A stretch of DNA of 64,000 nt from Chitinasiproducens palmae. GTDB taxonomy: Bacteria > Pseudomonadota > Gammaproteobacteria > Burkholderiales > Burkholderiaceae. A program made the position numbers and the translations under genes. Positions 1 through 9,045 of this stretch are shown here, in pieces. A model generated the notes under the pieces. That model searched no databases. It saw only the letters and a program-made list of their open reading frames with translations, and was not told the origin of the DNA. The stretch is taken from assembly GCF_900095735.1 (NCBI RefSeq), contig NZ_FNLO01000016.1, positions 1 through 64,000 on the forward strand, read 5' to 3'. Every line of letters begins with the position of its first letter. The stretch's first letter is position 1.

Positions 1-1
1 C

Positions 2-886
2 GGCGGCGAGTTCGGCAGCGCCACCGCCTTCATGGCCGAGCACGCCCAGCACCGCCGCGGTTTCTTCTCCAGCTTCCAGGTCGCCAGCCAGGGCCTGACC
101 ACGCTGCTCGCCGCGCTCTTCGGCGTCACGCTCACCAGCAACCTCGACGCCGCGCAGATGGCCAGTTGGGGCTGGCGCGTGCCGTTCTTCTTCGGCCTGA
201 TCATCGGCCCGGTGGCGTACTACATCCGACGCCACACCACCGAGACACCGGCCTTCCTGGCAAGCGAGCGCAGCGAGGCGCCGCTGCGCGAGGCGCTCTC
301 GCACAACGGCCGACGCATCGTGTACGGCGTGGGCGCGGTGATCCTGGCGACCGTGGCAACCTATCTGGTGCTGTACATGCCGTCCTATGCGGTGCGCCAG
401 CTCGGCCTGCCGGCCAGCGTCGCGTTCGCCGCCACGCTCGCCACCGGACTGGTGCAGATGATCGGCTCGCCGATCGCCGGGCGGCTCTCGGACACGCACG
501 GCCGCACGCGCATCATGCTGCCCGCGGCCATCGTACTGCTGGTGCTGGTCTATCCGATGTTCGCGCTGCTGCACAACCATCCGAGCCTGGGCACGCTGCT
601 GTTCGTGCAGGTGATCCTCGGCGTGGTGCTGAGCGCGTACTTCGGACCGCTGCCGGCGCTGCTCTCGGAGCTGTTCCCGACGCGTACCCGCACCACCGGC
701 ATGTCGCTGGCGTACAACGTGTCGGTGACGATCTTCGGCGGCTTCGCGCCGTTCATCATCACCTGGCTGATCGCCACCACCGGCAACGCGCTCGCGCCGA
801 GCTTCTACGTGATCGCCGCGGCCGTGATCAGCGCCCTCGCGGTGGCCGCGATCGGCCGCACCGGCTGGCTGACGCGCCAGCCCTGA
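2..886 (+). CDS. MHS-family MFS symporter, 3' part (5' end outside window)
   Basis: Inner-membrane proton-coupled transporter of the metabolite:H+ symporter group (citrate, 2-oxoglutarate, proline/betaine type); the substrate cannot be told. The reading frame is open from the left edge and begins GGEFGSATAF, the conserved block around TM4-5 of MHS proteins, so roughly the first 130-150 residues are missing and the ATG at 32 is internal. Several hydrophobic helices follow. The loop AGRLSDTHGRTR is the MFS A-type motif repeated between the two halves. The stop at 884-886 is followed by a weak hairpin. The next gene is convergent, so this gene is not in an operon with it. Confidence 0.85.
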   Translation, partial: GGEFGSATAFMAEHAQHRRGFFSSFQVASQGLTTLLAALFGVTLTSNLDAAQMASWGWRVPFFFGLIIGPVAYYIRRHTTETPAFLASERSEAPLREALSHNGRRIVYGVGAVILATVATYLVLYMPSYAVRQLGLPASVAFAATLATGLVQMIGSPIAGRLSDTHGRTRIMLPAAIVLLVLVYPMFALLHNHPSLGTLLFVQVILGVVLSAYFGPLPALLSELFPTRTRTTGMSLAYNVSVTIFGGFAPFIITWLIATTGNALAPSFYVIAAAVISALAVAAIGRTGWLTRQP

Positions 887-915
887 GATAAGAGGCGGCG
901 CGGCAAGTGAAGACT

Positions 916-934
916 GACGGGCGAAGTGCCCGTC
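916..934 (+). terminator. weak hairpin after the symporter gene
   Basis: A 7-bp perfect stem (GACGGGC / GCCCGTC) with a 5-nt loop lies 30 nt after the symporter stop, between convergent genes. There is no proper T tract (ggttcgttcg follows), so intrinsic termination is only possible, not shown. Confidence 0.35.
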
Positions 935-1048
935 GGTTCGTTCGCTTGTCTGGACGACGTCCGGCCTCTGGCCGGTACCTCGTGCGGCGCCGGTGGCGCC
1001 TGGGACCAAGGGGCCGCCGCGAGCGGTGCGCCCCTCCTGCGCCAGGCC

Positions 1049-2077
1049 TCAGTCGAGCAGGGCGGTGCCGCGTTCGAGAAGCGTGCCGAACGTCACACGA
1101 TCGATGTTGGCGCCGCAGACGATCACCCCAACCCGGCGGCCCGCCAACCGCTCGCGCAGCGGTCCCAGCAGCGCTGCAAGCGCCGCGGCGGCGGCGGGCT
1201 CGACGGCCAGCTTGCCATCCTGAAACAGCACGGCCAGCGCACGACGGATTTCGTCGTCCGAGACCGTGACCAGCCCGTCCAGGTAGCGCCGGCACAGGGC
1301 GTACGACATCGGCAACGTCATCGGCGGCGCCAGGCTGTCGGCGATGGTGGTCGACGGACGCGGCATCCGCACCGGTTCACCGGCGTCGAAACTGCGCCGC
1401 ATCACGTCGGCATCTTCCGGTTCCACCCCGAATACCTCGCAGGTCGGACGGAAGATCTTGGTCGCCGCGGCCACCCCGCTCGCCAACCCGCCGCCGCCGA
1501 TCGCCACGATCACCGCATCGAGATCGGCAACCTGCTCGACAAATTCGAGACCAAGCGTGGCCGTGCCCAGCGAGGTGCGCGGGCCTTCGAACGGATGGAT
1601 CATCGTTCGCCCTTCCTCGGCAATCAAACGCTCCATCTCGGCGAATGCCGACTGGCCGTCCGGTTGCAGGATGAGTTCCGCGCCATAGCTGCGCGCCGCG
1701 GCGAGCCGCTGCGGATTGGCACTGGCCTGCACGACGATCTTCGCGCTGGCGCCGATCTCGCGCGCCGCGAACGCAGCGGCCACCGCATGGTTGCCGGCGC
1801 TGACCGCGGTCACGCCACGGGCGCGCTCCTCGTCGGTGAAATGCCTCGCGACGTTGAGCGCGCCGCGCGCCTTGAACGTGCCGGTTTTCTGGAACAGTTC
1901 GAGCTTCATCCACACGTCGGCATCCGGTCCAAGCAGTTTTTCGACGTGGCGCCCGGACAGCGGCGCGACCGGCGTGTCGACGATGCGGCCGCGCAGGGCC
2001 TGCGCGGTCTCACGGATGGTGTCGGCGTTGATGGCGGCGCTGATGGCGGCGTCAGTGGCGGCAAGCGTATCGGTCAT
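1049..2077 (-). CDS. PLP-dependent threonine/serine dehydratase family ammonia-lyase
   Basis: Cytosolic fold-type II PLP enzyme that eliminates ammonia from a hydroxy-amino acid (threonine, serine or 3-hydroxyaspartate). Visible marks are the PLP-lysine block KTGTFKARGA, SAGNHAVAAA, and the glycine-rich phosphate loop IGGGGLASG. At 342 residues it lacks the C-terminal ACT regulatory domain of biosynthetic IlvA, so it is of the catabolic/serine-racemase-like type. The start chosen is the ATG at 2077, giving MTDTLAATD; longer frames run back into the RidA gene. RidA ends only 10 nt upstream on the same strand, which fits co-expression of an enamine/imine-producing enzyme with its imine deaminase. 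The exact substrate is not determined. Confidence 0.85.
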   Translation of the reverse strand: MTDTLAATDAAISAAINADTIRETAQALRGRIVDTPVAPLSGRHVEKLLGPDADVWMKLELFQKTGTFKARGALNVARHFTDEERARGVTAVSAGNHAVAAAFAAREIGASAKIVVQASANPQRLAAARSYGAELILQPDGQSAFAEMERLIAEEGRTMIHPFEGPRTSLGTATLGLEFVEQVADLDAVIVAIGGGGLASGVAAATKIFRPTCEVFGVEPEDADVMRRSFDAGEPVRMPRPSTTIADSLAPPMTLPMSYALCRRYLDGLVTVSDDEIRRALAVLFQDGKLAVEPAAAAALAALLGPLRERLAGRRVGVIVCGANIDRVTFGTLLERGTALLD

Positions 2078-2087
2078 GACAGGATCC

Positions 2088-2492
2088 TCAGGCATTGGAA
2101 ATGGCAGCCAGCGGGCGCTGTGCGACCGCCTCGATCTCAACCAACGCGCCGGGCACCATCAGGTCGGCGCGCACGGTCGAGCGGCTGGGCAGCGTCAGCC
2201 CGCGCAGTTCCTCTCCGTAGGCCGCGTCGAACGCGGCGAAATCGTCGACCCGGCTCAGCCAGACCGTGGTCTTCACGAGGTCGGCAAGGGACAAGCCTTG
2301 CGTGCCGAGCATGGCCTCGATGCGCTTCAGGCATACACGGGTCTGCTCGACGACATCCGCGCCGATGATCTGAAACTGGTCGTCGAACGCCATCTGTCCA
2401 GACACGAAGACCAAGCCGGCGGCTTCGCGGGTGGGCGAGAACCGGGGCATGCGGCGCGGGACAGTGTTCTGCACGGATGGGGCGGCGGTCAT
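2088..2492 (-). CDS. RidA/YjgF-family enamine/imine deaminase
   Basis: Small cytosolic protein of the RidA (YER057c/UK114) family, which hydrolyses reactive 2-aminoacrylate-type enamines/imines released by PLP dehydratases. It has the family core (GLVFVSGQM near the N-terminus, VKTTVWLS, VEIEAVA at the C-terminus). The Arg of LPSRST corresponds to the catalytic Arg105 of E. coli RidA, so it should be catalytic. The start is uncertain: ATG at 2492 (MTAAPSV, 134 aa) or ATG at 2501 (MPLMTAA); neither has a clear Shine-Dalgarno. It is the first gene of a pair with the ammonia-lyase 10 nt downstream, a sensible enzyme-plus-damage-control arrangement. Confidence 0.85.
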   Translation of the reverse strand: MTAAPSVQNTVPRRMPRFSPTREAAGLVFVSGQMAFDDQFQIIGADVVEQTRVCLKRIEAMLGTQGLSLADLVKTTVWLSRVDDFAAFDAAYGEELRGLTLPSRSTVRADLMVPGALVEIEAVAQRPLAAISNA

Positions 2493-2771
2493 GAGCGGCA
2501 TCGGAAAGGAGGTGATTGGCGGGACTGCAGCGGCCGAAGGATGGCGCAGCGGCGACCACCGGAGCGGCGGAGTGACACGATTGGACACCGGCGGCGACCG
2601 CCGCGCGTGCGTCCTGCTCCGCTGTGGCGCGCAACGGCCTCGCCGTCGGCAAGGCAACGACCGCTCATTTTGCAAGCAACGCCGCCGGCCGGCCTTTGCG
2701 CAAGCGCGCCATCGCTTATGCGCACCGGCAGCGTGACAATCGTCGAACGGACGCGGCGCGCCGGCCAGGAA

Positions 2772-3761
2772 TCAGCGGCCGTGCCGCACGGCGCTCGGCA
2801 AGATGCCGAAATGGCGCTTAAACGCCGTCGCGAAATTGCCCGGATGGCGATAGCCGACTTCCAGCGCGACACTGGTCACCGAGACATTCTCGTCGGCCAG
2901 CAGGCGGTGGGCGCGCGCCATCCGCGCGGCCTCGACATATTCGCTGATCGTCAGCCCGTGCACCGCCTTGAACACGCGCATCAGCTTGGCCGGATGCGTG
3001 CCGACGCTGCGTGCCAGCGCGGCCAGCGCCGGCGGCTCTTCGAGCGAGGCATCGAGGGCCTCACGGGCCTGCGCCGCAAGGCGCCGATCGTACGGCCGTA
3101 CCGTCTCGGTGCCGGTCGAATCCCGCACTTGCGAGAAGAACTGGCCCAACAGTTCCAGCGCGCGCGCCTCGATCAGCATCGGCTCGGGACGGGCGCCGAA
3201 GAAGTCGTCGAGAATCGCGCGTGCCGCGATGCGCGTGTCCAGCCGCAATTGCAGGTCGAGATCGCAGCGGGCATCGTCGCTGCCGGCGAGGAAGCGCGCC
3301 AGCGGCGCCGGCTGCGGGGTCCGGTCGAGGCCATACTCTTCGGCAAGAAACGCCGCCGAGCACGCTACCGTCACCGACTGCTCGCTGACCGCCCCGTCGA
3401 AGCGTTCGAGCTTTCGTTCGCCGCGTGGGTGAATCAGCGCCGAGCAGGTCTGCGCGGCGATCGACCGGTCGCAACGTCCAACGCCGACCATGCTCTCGCC
3501 CGCCAGCCGCACGTGCATTTTCAGGACGCCGCCGCCCAGTATCGTCTCGACGCCGGGCTCGACGTGGTGCAGCGCCGACGCGCTGACCGACATGCCCGAG
3601 CCGACATGCAGGTAGGCGCGCTCACCGGCCACGCCGGGCGACGTGGGCCGTGCGCGCAACAGGCGGCGCCGGCCGAACGTTTCATCCGAAACGAGTTCAT
3701 AGCCGGTTGGCGCGGCGCCTGCCACGTCGGGAATGCTGCGCGGTACGTCTGCGACGGTCAT
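2772..3761 (-). CDS. AraC-family transcriptional regulator (PchR-like)
   Basis: A 329-residue DNA-binding regulator. The C-terminal ~100 residues form the two-helix-turn-helix AraC domain: LARSVGTHPAKLMRVFKAVHG for the first HTH, and VALEVGYRHPGNFATAFKRHFG for the second with the usual YxxPxxF signature. The N-terminal part with VHVRLAGES and RGERKLERF resembles the PchR/siderophore-type sensor region, but the ligand is unknown. The ATG at 3761 is chosen because GGAG lies 6-7 nt upstream. It points toward the RidA/ammonia-lyase pair with a 279-nt gap, so it may regulate that pair or a distant target. Confidence 0.85.
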   Translation of the reverse strand: MTVADVPRSIPDVAGAAPTGYELVSDETFGRRRLLRARPTSPGVAGERAYLHVGSGMSVSASALHHVEPGVETILGGGVLKMHVRLAGESMVGVGRCDRSIAAQTCSALIHPRGERKLERFDGAVSEQSVTVACSAAFLAEEYGLDRTPQPAPLARFLAGSDDARCDLDLQLRLDTRIAARAILDDFFGARPEPMLIEARALELLGQFFSQVRDSTGTETVRPYDRRLAAQAREALDASLEEPPALAALARSVGTHPAKLMRVFKAVHGLTISEYVEAARMARAHRLLADENVSVTSVALEVGYRHPGNFATAFKRHFGILPSAVRHGR

Positions 3762-3924
3762 GAGCCGCTCCGGAAAGATAGACAGAGGATGACCTGTCCG
3801 CAGATGACGCGCAAGAGGGAGGCACCCTGCCCGCGCGGGAACGCCGCTTGCGGCCACTCGTCTCGAAAGCCGCGTCGTTCGAACGCGCCGGCCGGCAGGC
3901 CGTCCACGCCACCCAGAGGATGCG

Positions 3925-4143
3925 ATGAACCAACGTCTGAAGCCCCACGATCCGGTCGCCTGGCAAACGCCGCAGGGCGAAACCCATGGTCAGGTCACCC
4001 GCGTGATCAAGCACGCCACCACCGTGCGCGGCCGGCACGTCGCCGCCTCGCCGGAGGCACCCTCCTACGAAGTGCAAAGCGCGAAGAGCGGCAAGCACGC
4101 CGTGCATCGCGCCAGCGCACTCCACAAGCGCAGCGGGCGCTGA
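3925..4143 (+). CDS. DUF2945 (HVA1/TUDOR-fold) small protein
   Basis: A 72-residue basic protein. It follows the DUF2945 pattern: a short N-terminal strand before DPVAWQTPQGETHGQV, then IKHATTVRGRHVAASPEAPSYEVQS, and a C-terminal SGKHAVHRASALHK. Family members are small TUDOR-like proteins named after a fungal hypervirulence-associated protein; their biochemical role is not established. The length is typical. It stands alone, divergent from the AraC regulator (163-nt gap) and 208 nt ahead of the MarC gene. Confidence 0.75.
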   Translation: MNQRLKPHDPVAWQTPQGETHGQVTRVIKHATTVRGRHVAASPEAPSYEVQSAKSGKHAVHRASALHKRSGR

Positions 4144-4351
4144 CCCCTCCGCCACCGGCGCGCAAGCGGCGCCAGGCTGGCTGTGGGCTGCCCAGGGCTG
4201 TGGGCTGACGAGGCACGGTCGGCGCGGTCCCGGCATGAGGCCATGCGTCACCGCGTCGTCAAGCCTTCCCGAAATTCCCTCGCCGCGACACAATACGCGG
4301 CTCGACATGCCGCGCACGCCGCAGCGGCAGGCGCCCAGGGGAACCAGACGC

Positions 4352-5008
4352 ATGCTGGAAGAATTCTCGACCACCGTCCTGCTGATCGTGGCCGGCCTGT
4401 TTCCCATCATCAACCCGCCGGCCGCCGCCTTCATCGTGCTCAGCATCGTGCCGCACGCCAGCCCCGCCGAGCGCGCCGAGCTGGCGCGGCGAATCACCCT
4501 CAACAGCCTGGTGCTGCTGCTGGTGTCGCTGTCGGTCGGGGCGTACGTGCTGTCGTTCTTCGGCATTTCGATCCCGGTGCTGCGCGTGGCCGGCGGGGTC
4601 GTGATCGCGATGGCAGGCTGGACGCTGCTGCAGTCGCCGGCGGACGACCAGACGGAAGCCGCGCCCAGCGCGGCGCATACCGCATCGCTGCGCGCCAAGG
4701 CCTTCTACCCGCTGACGCTGCCGGTGACGGTCGGTCCCGGCGCAATCGCGGTGGCGATCGCGCTCGGCACGGGTCTGCCACGCAGCGGCCTGTCGATGGG
4801 CCATCTGATCGGCGTGGTCGTCGCGCTGGCCATCCTGTCCGCGAGCATCTATGTCTGCATGCGCTTCGCCGGCCATCTGAACCGGCTGCTGGGCACGGTC
4901 GGCACGCAGGTCGCGATGCGGCTGTTCGCCTTCATCATCTTCTGCATCGGCGTGCAGATCTTCTGGCTGGGCGTCTCGGAACTGATCGGATCGCTGCACC
5001 TGCATTGA
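4352..5008 (+). CDS. MarC-family integral membrane protein
   Basis: A 218-residue inner-membrane protein with about six hydrophobic segments. Diagnostic MarC features are the first helix ending in LFPIINPPAA, the block FYPLTLPVTVGPGAIAV in the middle, and the C-terminal GTQVAMRLFAFIIFCIGVQ. The function of the family is unknown; the old link to multiple antibiotic resistance was withdrawn. The start at 4352 (MLEEFST) is chosen because it begins just before the first membrane helix and is preceded by a purine-rich GGGGAA. The convergent neighbour is the PBP7-like gene, 24 nt away. Confidence 0.87.
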   Translation: MLEEFSTTVLLIVAGLFPIINPPAAAFIVLSIVPHASPAERAELARRITLNSLVLLLVSLSVGAYVLSFFGISIPVLRVAGGVVIAMAGWTLLQSPADDQTEAAPSAAHTASLRAKAFYPLTLPVTVGPGAIAVAIALGTGLPRSGLSMGHLIGVVVALAILSASIYVCMRFAGHLNRLLGTVGTQVAMRLFAFIIFCIGVQIFWLGVSELIGSLHLH

Positions 5009-5032
5009 GGCCGCGCCTGCCGGGGCCGCCGC

Positions 5033-5941
5033 TCAGGCAACCCGGCCGAGCCAGCGCCGCAGCGTGATCGCGTCCTGGAAATGCGCGTACTGACCGGGGG
5101 CACCGAGCAGCACGATCAGATAATCGTGGCCGCGCACCGGCATCGCCAGGACGAGACAATGGCCGGCTTCGTTGGTGAAGCCGGTTTTTTGCAGGCCGAT
5201 CCGCCAGGACGGATGCGCATGGATCAGCGCGTCGGAATTTCGATACAGCAGCGGGCCGTTGCCGCCGAGCACGCGCTGCTGCTTGTCGGTCGAATAGCGC
5301 CGGATCGTCCGATAGCGGTAGGCGGCGCGGGCCATCTTGGCGACGTCGCGAGCGGTCGAGACATTGCGCGGCGACAGTCCGGTCGGATCGACGAAACGCG
5401 TGCGCGTCATCTTCAGGCGTTTCGCCTTGCGATTCATCGCGCGCACGAAGGCTGGACGCTTGCCCGGGTAATGGCGGCTCAACGCGGACGCGGCGCGGTT
5501 CTCCGACGACATCAGCGCGATGTGCAGCAGCGTGCGCCGCATCAGGATCGACCCCACCGGCAAGCGCGACTTCGACCACTTGAGCCGGTCGACGTCGTCG
5601 TTGGTCACCTTCAACGGCGCAAACATCGTCGGCTTGGCATCGAGCGCGACCATGCCTGTCATCAGCTTCGTCAGCGATGCAAGCGGATACACGCGATCGG
5701 CGTTCTTCGCATAAAGCGTCCGGCCACTGTTCATGTCGACGACGAAGGCCGCGCGCGAGGTCAACGCCGGGCGCGCAAACGCAGCATGCGCGAGCCGCGA
5801 TGGCGAGAGCAGCAGCGACAGCAGGATCGCGGCAGCCAACAGCCAGATCGGTAGCGCCGATCGCGACGCACGCTGCGCAGTGTACGGAGCAGGTGGAACC
5901 GAGGCAGCAGAGGCGGGACGGATAAAAGACAGGACGGACAT
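5033..5941 (-). CDS. D-alanyl-D-alanine endopeptidase, PBP7/PbpG type
   Basis: Periplasmic, membrane-anchored low-molecular-weight penicillin-binding protein that cuts D-Ala-containing peptidoglycan cross-links. It has all three active-site motifs: SLTK (Ser89-Lys92), SSEN (Ser146/Asn148) and KTG (252-254, within KTGFTNEAG). A hydrophobic stretch at residues 30-47 is a signal anchor. There is no C-terminal PBP5-type domain, and the short 302-residue length fits PBP7 rather than PBP5/6. The ATG at 5941 (MSVLSF) is the start that leaves a compact N-terminus before the anchor. It is convergent with marC, with about 440 nt of non-coding DNA upstream. Confidence 0.88.
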   Translation of the reverse strand: MSVLSFIRPASAASVPPAPYTAQRASRSALPIWLLAAAILLSLLLSPSRLAHAAFARPALTSRAAFVVDMNSGRTLYAKNADRVYPLASLTKLMTGMVALDAKPTMFAPLKVTNDDVDRLKWSKSRLPVGSILMRRTLLHIALMSSENRAASALSRHYPGKRPAFVRAMNRKAKRLKMTRTRFVDPTGLSPRNVSTARDVAKMARAAYRYRTIRRYSTDKQQRVLGGNGPLLYRNSDALIHAHPSWRIGLQKTGFTNEAGHCLVLAMPVRGHDYLIVLLGAPGQYAHFQDAITLRRWLGRVA

Positions 5942-6385
5942 CGAGGGCAGCGGAGCGGCGGTCAGGCTGGAGACAAAGCAATGGATGGCAACGCGGCAAC
6001 CATGCGGAAACCGCGGCAACCGCGGCACGCTGTAATGGCGTTTCCGCCCCCCGCGCGGCGACCCGCCCGCACTTTCACCGATCATGCGTCGCATCATGCA
6101 TGCGCGGCAGGCCAGCCAGCACGCTTCAATCGCGTCGCGGTCGCGGCTGCAACTGCGCGCGCAGATCGGAGTGCAGGTCTGGCCGCAAGACGGCATCCAA
6201 GAAGATCGCGACGCCTGCGTGAGCCATCGTGCAGAGGTGGGCCGCATACCGCGCGCAACAGAGGGACGCGGCCACCCATCACGCGATTATGCCCTAGGGT
6301 CGGCCGCTCAAGACAAAATGCGTGACATTGCGGCCGTTGACCGCTGTTGCTGCCGCGACCGACTGCGTTGCAGCGATGGGTCGCG
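5942..6385. other. intergenic, no gene supported
   Basis: 444 nt between the PBP7-like start and the end of the AlgJ-like gene. Open frames here are short and arginine-rich, with no recognisable family. It should contain the PBP7 promoter and the 3' end of the acetylation operon. I see no convincing terminator or -10/-35 pair. Confidence 0.4.
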
Positions 6386-7531
6386 CTACGGTTTCGCCGA
6401 GGCTGCGCGGCTTGCCTCGGTGGCCGCCCGCTGCCGGCGCGAGACGATGTCCAGCCATGCCGCTTCGACCGAGTCGAGCGGCGCTTCGAGCGCGCGTTCC
6501 GGTATCTCCCACACGATCGCACGCGGCCGGTGCTCGGCGAAGGCGGCGCTGTCGAAGTAGGCGCGCGCGGCAGTGGCGAAGCCGCCGCCGTCCTGCGCGA
6601 AGTCGGCGACCGGCGTGCCAGTAGCGTGTTGCAGCCAAGGTAGGAATTGCGAACGATGCGAGAACGACGTACCCACCACGACCAGGGTCGGCGTCCCCGC
6701 CTCGCCGAACAGATCGTCGTCCGCGGCCTGCGTCTCGAAAGTGGTTCGCATCGCTTCGTCGGGCCTGGGCTTCAACCATCCAGGCAGGCGCTCGATGCCC
6801 GCCAGCCGCACCAGGTCGCCCCACTCGCTCACGGCGGCTTGCCGGCTTGCGACGGTCGCGGCGGATGGGCCGCCGAGCGTCTGCCGCGCGCGCAACCGCA
6901 CCGCAATCGTGTCCGCCGCCAGCCGACTCCCTGCTTCGTTCCAATGCGTGTCCGTGTGCAGGAAACGCTGCTCGCCCTGCAAGACGGCCGTGAGATCCAG
7001 CACATCGACGCCGCCGTCGTGCAGATGGCGCGTCCAGTCCTCGACCCGCGTGGCGATTTCGGGCGGACGACGCAGGCCGCCAAGTCGTGCCGCCACGCTT
7101 CGGCTCTTGTCCGGCACGACGGCGACGATCAGTGCGATGCCGGCTGCACGCAACGTACGGTCGAGGGCAAGCACGGCATCCGCGCGCTGGCGCGCGTGCT
7201 CGGTGCGCCCCGGAAACAACTGCCATTCCTCGCGCAGGAACAGCCAGTTTTCGTCGCCACGCGCCACTGCCGGACCGAGATCGCGCAGCAACAACCAGCT
7301 TACTTCCCGCTGATAGCGAGACAGTCGCTGGGCAAACGGCGTTGCCACCAGCGCGGCACTGAATTGCGCCCGCGCGGCGTCGTCGATGAGGTTGCGCCCG
7401 TGCGCCCGCCACGCGGCCGGCAACGCCCCGACGGCGCCCAACAGCCCGGCTGCCATCATCGCGCCGAGCACGACGGCAGGCAGTGCACGCCAAGCGCGCC
7501 TGCGAAGCTTGTGCGGGGCCAATGGGTCCAT
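6386..7531 (-). CDS. AlgJ/AlgX-like (WssI-like) polysaccharide O-acetyltransferase
   Basis: A 381-residue SGNH-type protein with an N-terminal membrane segment (about residues 16-38) and a periplasmic domain. It carries the AlgX/AlgJ hallmarks: GDENWLFLRE (92-101), the catalytic pair DTHW (Asp194, His196) and GTSFSH with Ser289 as the presumed nucleophile. AlgJ-type proteins relay acetyl groups from the AlgI-type membrane acyltransferase to an exopolysaccharide. It is the last gene of a four-gene operon; the MBOAT gene ends 6 nt upstream. The set SGNH + AlgF + AlgI + AlgJ matches wssFGHI of Pseudomonas acetylated cellulose more closely than alginate loci, which lack the leading SGNH gene. The acceptor polymer is not encoded in this window. 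Confidence 0.85.
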   Translation of the reverse strand: MDPLAPHKLRRRAWRALPAVVLGAMMAAGLLGAVGALPAAWRAHGRNLIDDAARAQFSAALVATPFAQRLSRYQREVSWLLLRDLGPAVARGDENWLFLREEWQLFPGRTEHARQRADAVLALDRTLRAAGIALIVAVVPDKSRSVAARLGGLRRPPEIATRVEDWTRHLHDGGVDVLDLTAVLQGEQRFLHTDTHWNEAGSRLAADTIAVRLRARQTLGGPSAATVASRQAAVSEWGDLVRLAGIERLPGWLKPRPDEAMRTTFETQAADDDLFGEAGTPTLVVVGTSFSHRSQFLPWLQHATGTPVADFAQDGGGFATAARAYFDSAAFAEHRPRAIVWEIPERALEAPLDSVEAAWLDIVSRRQRAATEASRAASAKP

Positions 7532-7537
7532 GCGTGC

Positions 7538-9043
7538 TCAGAACTGAAAATAGAGAAACGGCACCGTGCCGCGGCTTGCGACCAGCGCGACCGAAAGCAG
7601 CGCGGCCGCGCAGGTCAGCAACGTGCGGCAGCGCATGGTCGTGCGTCCAGCCAACGCCGCGACCGCCCGGAACGACGCGCCATCGGCTCGTGCCTGTCTT
7701 GCACATGCCGGGCGGCGCATGGGGCGGCGCAACGCTGGCAGCAGCACGCCCACGATACCGGCCGCGTAGGCCAACACCACGGGGGTGCGCAGCGCATCCT
7801 GCAGCGACACGCTTGGCGGTACAGCCTCCACATGCAGTTGCGCAGCCAGCAAGGCCAGCGCGGTGTGCAGGTCGGGAGACCTGAACAGGGTCCAGCACAT
7901 CATCACGAACAGGAGGGTCAACGCATGGGCGCACAGTGTCGGCAAGCGCAGGCCGCTGGCGCGCCAGCCGTGCACGACGATCAGTCCGAGACCGTGCGCG
8001 ACGCCCCAATACAGAAAATTCCAGCTGTCCGCGCCATGCCACAGGCCGCCCAGCGCCATCGTCGCGAGCAGGTTCGCGGCGGTTCGTATCGGCCCGCGCC
8101 GACTGCCACCCAGCGGGATATAAAGATAGTCGCGCAGCCAGCTCGACAGCGAGATGTGCCAGCGCCGCCAGAAACCTGCCAGATCGGCTGCCAGATAGGG
8201 CGCCGCGAAATTCTCGGGGAATCGGAACCCCAGCATCGTGCCAATGCCGATGGCCATCGCGCTATAGCCCGCGAAGTCGAAATACAGCTGCAGCGTGTAG
8301 GCAAGGCAACCAAGCCAGGCATCCGCGAAACGCGGCGCATCCATCCCGAAAACCTGGGCGACCACCGGTGCGAGCGTGTCGGCAACGAGCACTTTCATCG
8401 CCAGTCCGACCATGAAGCGGCGCGAGCCCGCACACAGGTTGCGCCAGCGCAGCCTGCGATGCCGCAACCGACGGCGAATCCAGTCGTAGCGGATGATCGG
8501 GCCGGCCACCAGATGCCCGAACATTGCAAGATAGGTGGCGAAAGCGATCGGCCGACGCTCGGCGCGAAATCGCCCGCGCCGGATGTCGACCAGATACGAA
8601 ATGATCTGCAGCACCGTGAATGACAGTCCGATCGGCAGCACGATACGCTGCCATGCAAGCGGCGCCGCGCCATGCAGCGTCGCGAGCCGCGCCACCGTTT
8701 CCATCACGATGTTCGCGTACTTGAACCACGCGAGCACGGCCAGGTTCGCTACGATCAGCGCCGCGAGCAGCACGCCGCTGCGTCGGCGCGAGCCCACTCC
8801 CGACCTGCCTGCGCTACCCGCTTCGCGCTCGGCCCGGCAGACCCGGTCGAGCGCAAGTCCCGACAGCCACGCGCACACCGTAAGCATGACGAACAGCAGC
8901 AGAAACGCTGGATGCCACCAGCCGTAGAACAGCCAGCTAGACAGCAGCAACGTCAGGTTGCGTTGGCGAGCCGGCGTCAGCGCATAGGCCAGCAGCGCCA
9001 GCGGCAGGAAAACCGTCAGGAAGGGCAGCGACGCAAAGACCAC
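7538..9043 (-). CDS. MBOAT acyltransferase, AlgI/WssH-like
   Basis: A 501-residue polytopic inner-membrane O-acyltransferase that passes acetyl groups across the membrane to an exopolysaccharide. It has the MBOAT core: YFDFAGYSAMAIG, FRFPENFAAPY, FWRRWHISLSSWLRDY and GLWHGADSWNFLYWG, whose His is the invariant catalytic histidine. The start is GTG at 9043, giving MVFASLPFLTVFLPLALL with the standard AlgI N-terminus. This leaves 2 nt after the stop of the AlgF-like gene, so translation is probably coupled. An Arg-rich poorly conserved loop lies near the C-terminus (about residues 450-470). Confidence 0.9.
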   Translation of the reverse strand: MVFASLPFLTVFLPLALLAYALTPARQRNLTLLLSSWLFYGWWHPAFLLLFVMLTVCAWLSGLALDRVCRAEREAGSAGRSGVGSRRRSGVLLAALIVANLAVLAWFKYANIVMETVARLATLHGAAPLAWQRIVLPIGLSFTVLQIISYLVDIRRGRFRAERRPIAFATYLAMFGHLVAGPIIRYDWIRRRLRHRRLRWRNLCAGSRRFMVGLAMKVLVADTLAPVVAQVFGMDAPRFADAWLGCLAYTLQLYFDFAGYSAMAIGIGTMLGFRFPENFAAPYLAADLAGFWRRWHISLSSWLRDYLYIPLGGSRRGPIRTAANLLATMALGGLWHGADSWNFLYWGVAHGLGLIVVHGWRASGLRLPTLCAHALTLLFVMMCWTLFRSPDLHTALALLAAQLHVEAVPPSVSLQDALRTPVVLAYAAGIVGVLLPALRRPMRRPACARQARADGASFRAVAALAGRTTMRCRTLLTCAAALLSVALVASRGTVPFLYFQF

Positions 9044-9045
9044 GG

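Noticed and set aside
2505-2516. Perfect anti-16S sequence aaaggaggtgat on the plus strand
   Set aside because: No ATG/GTG start at proper spacing with a meaningful frame; it falls at the 5' end of the minus-strand RidA gene and is probably chance.
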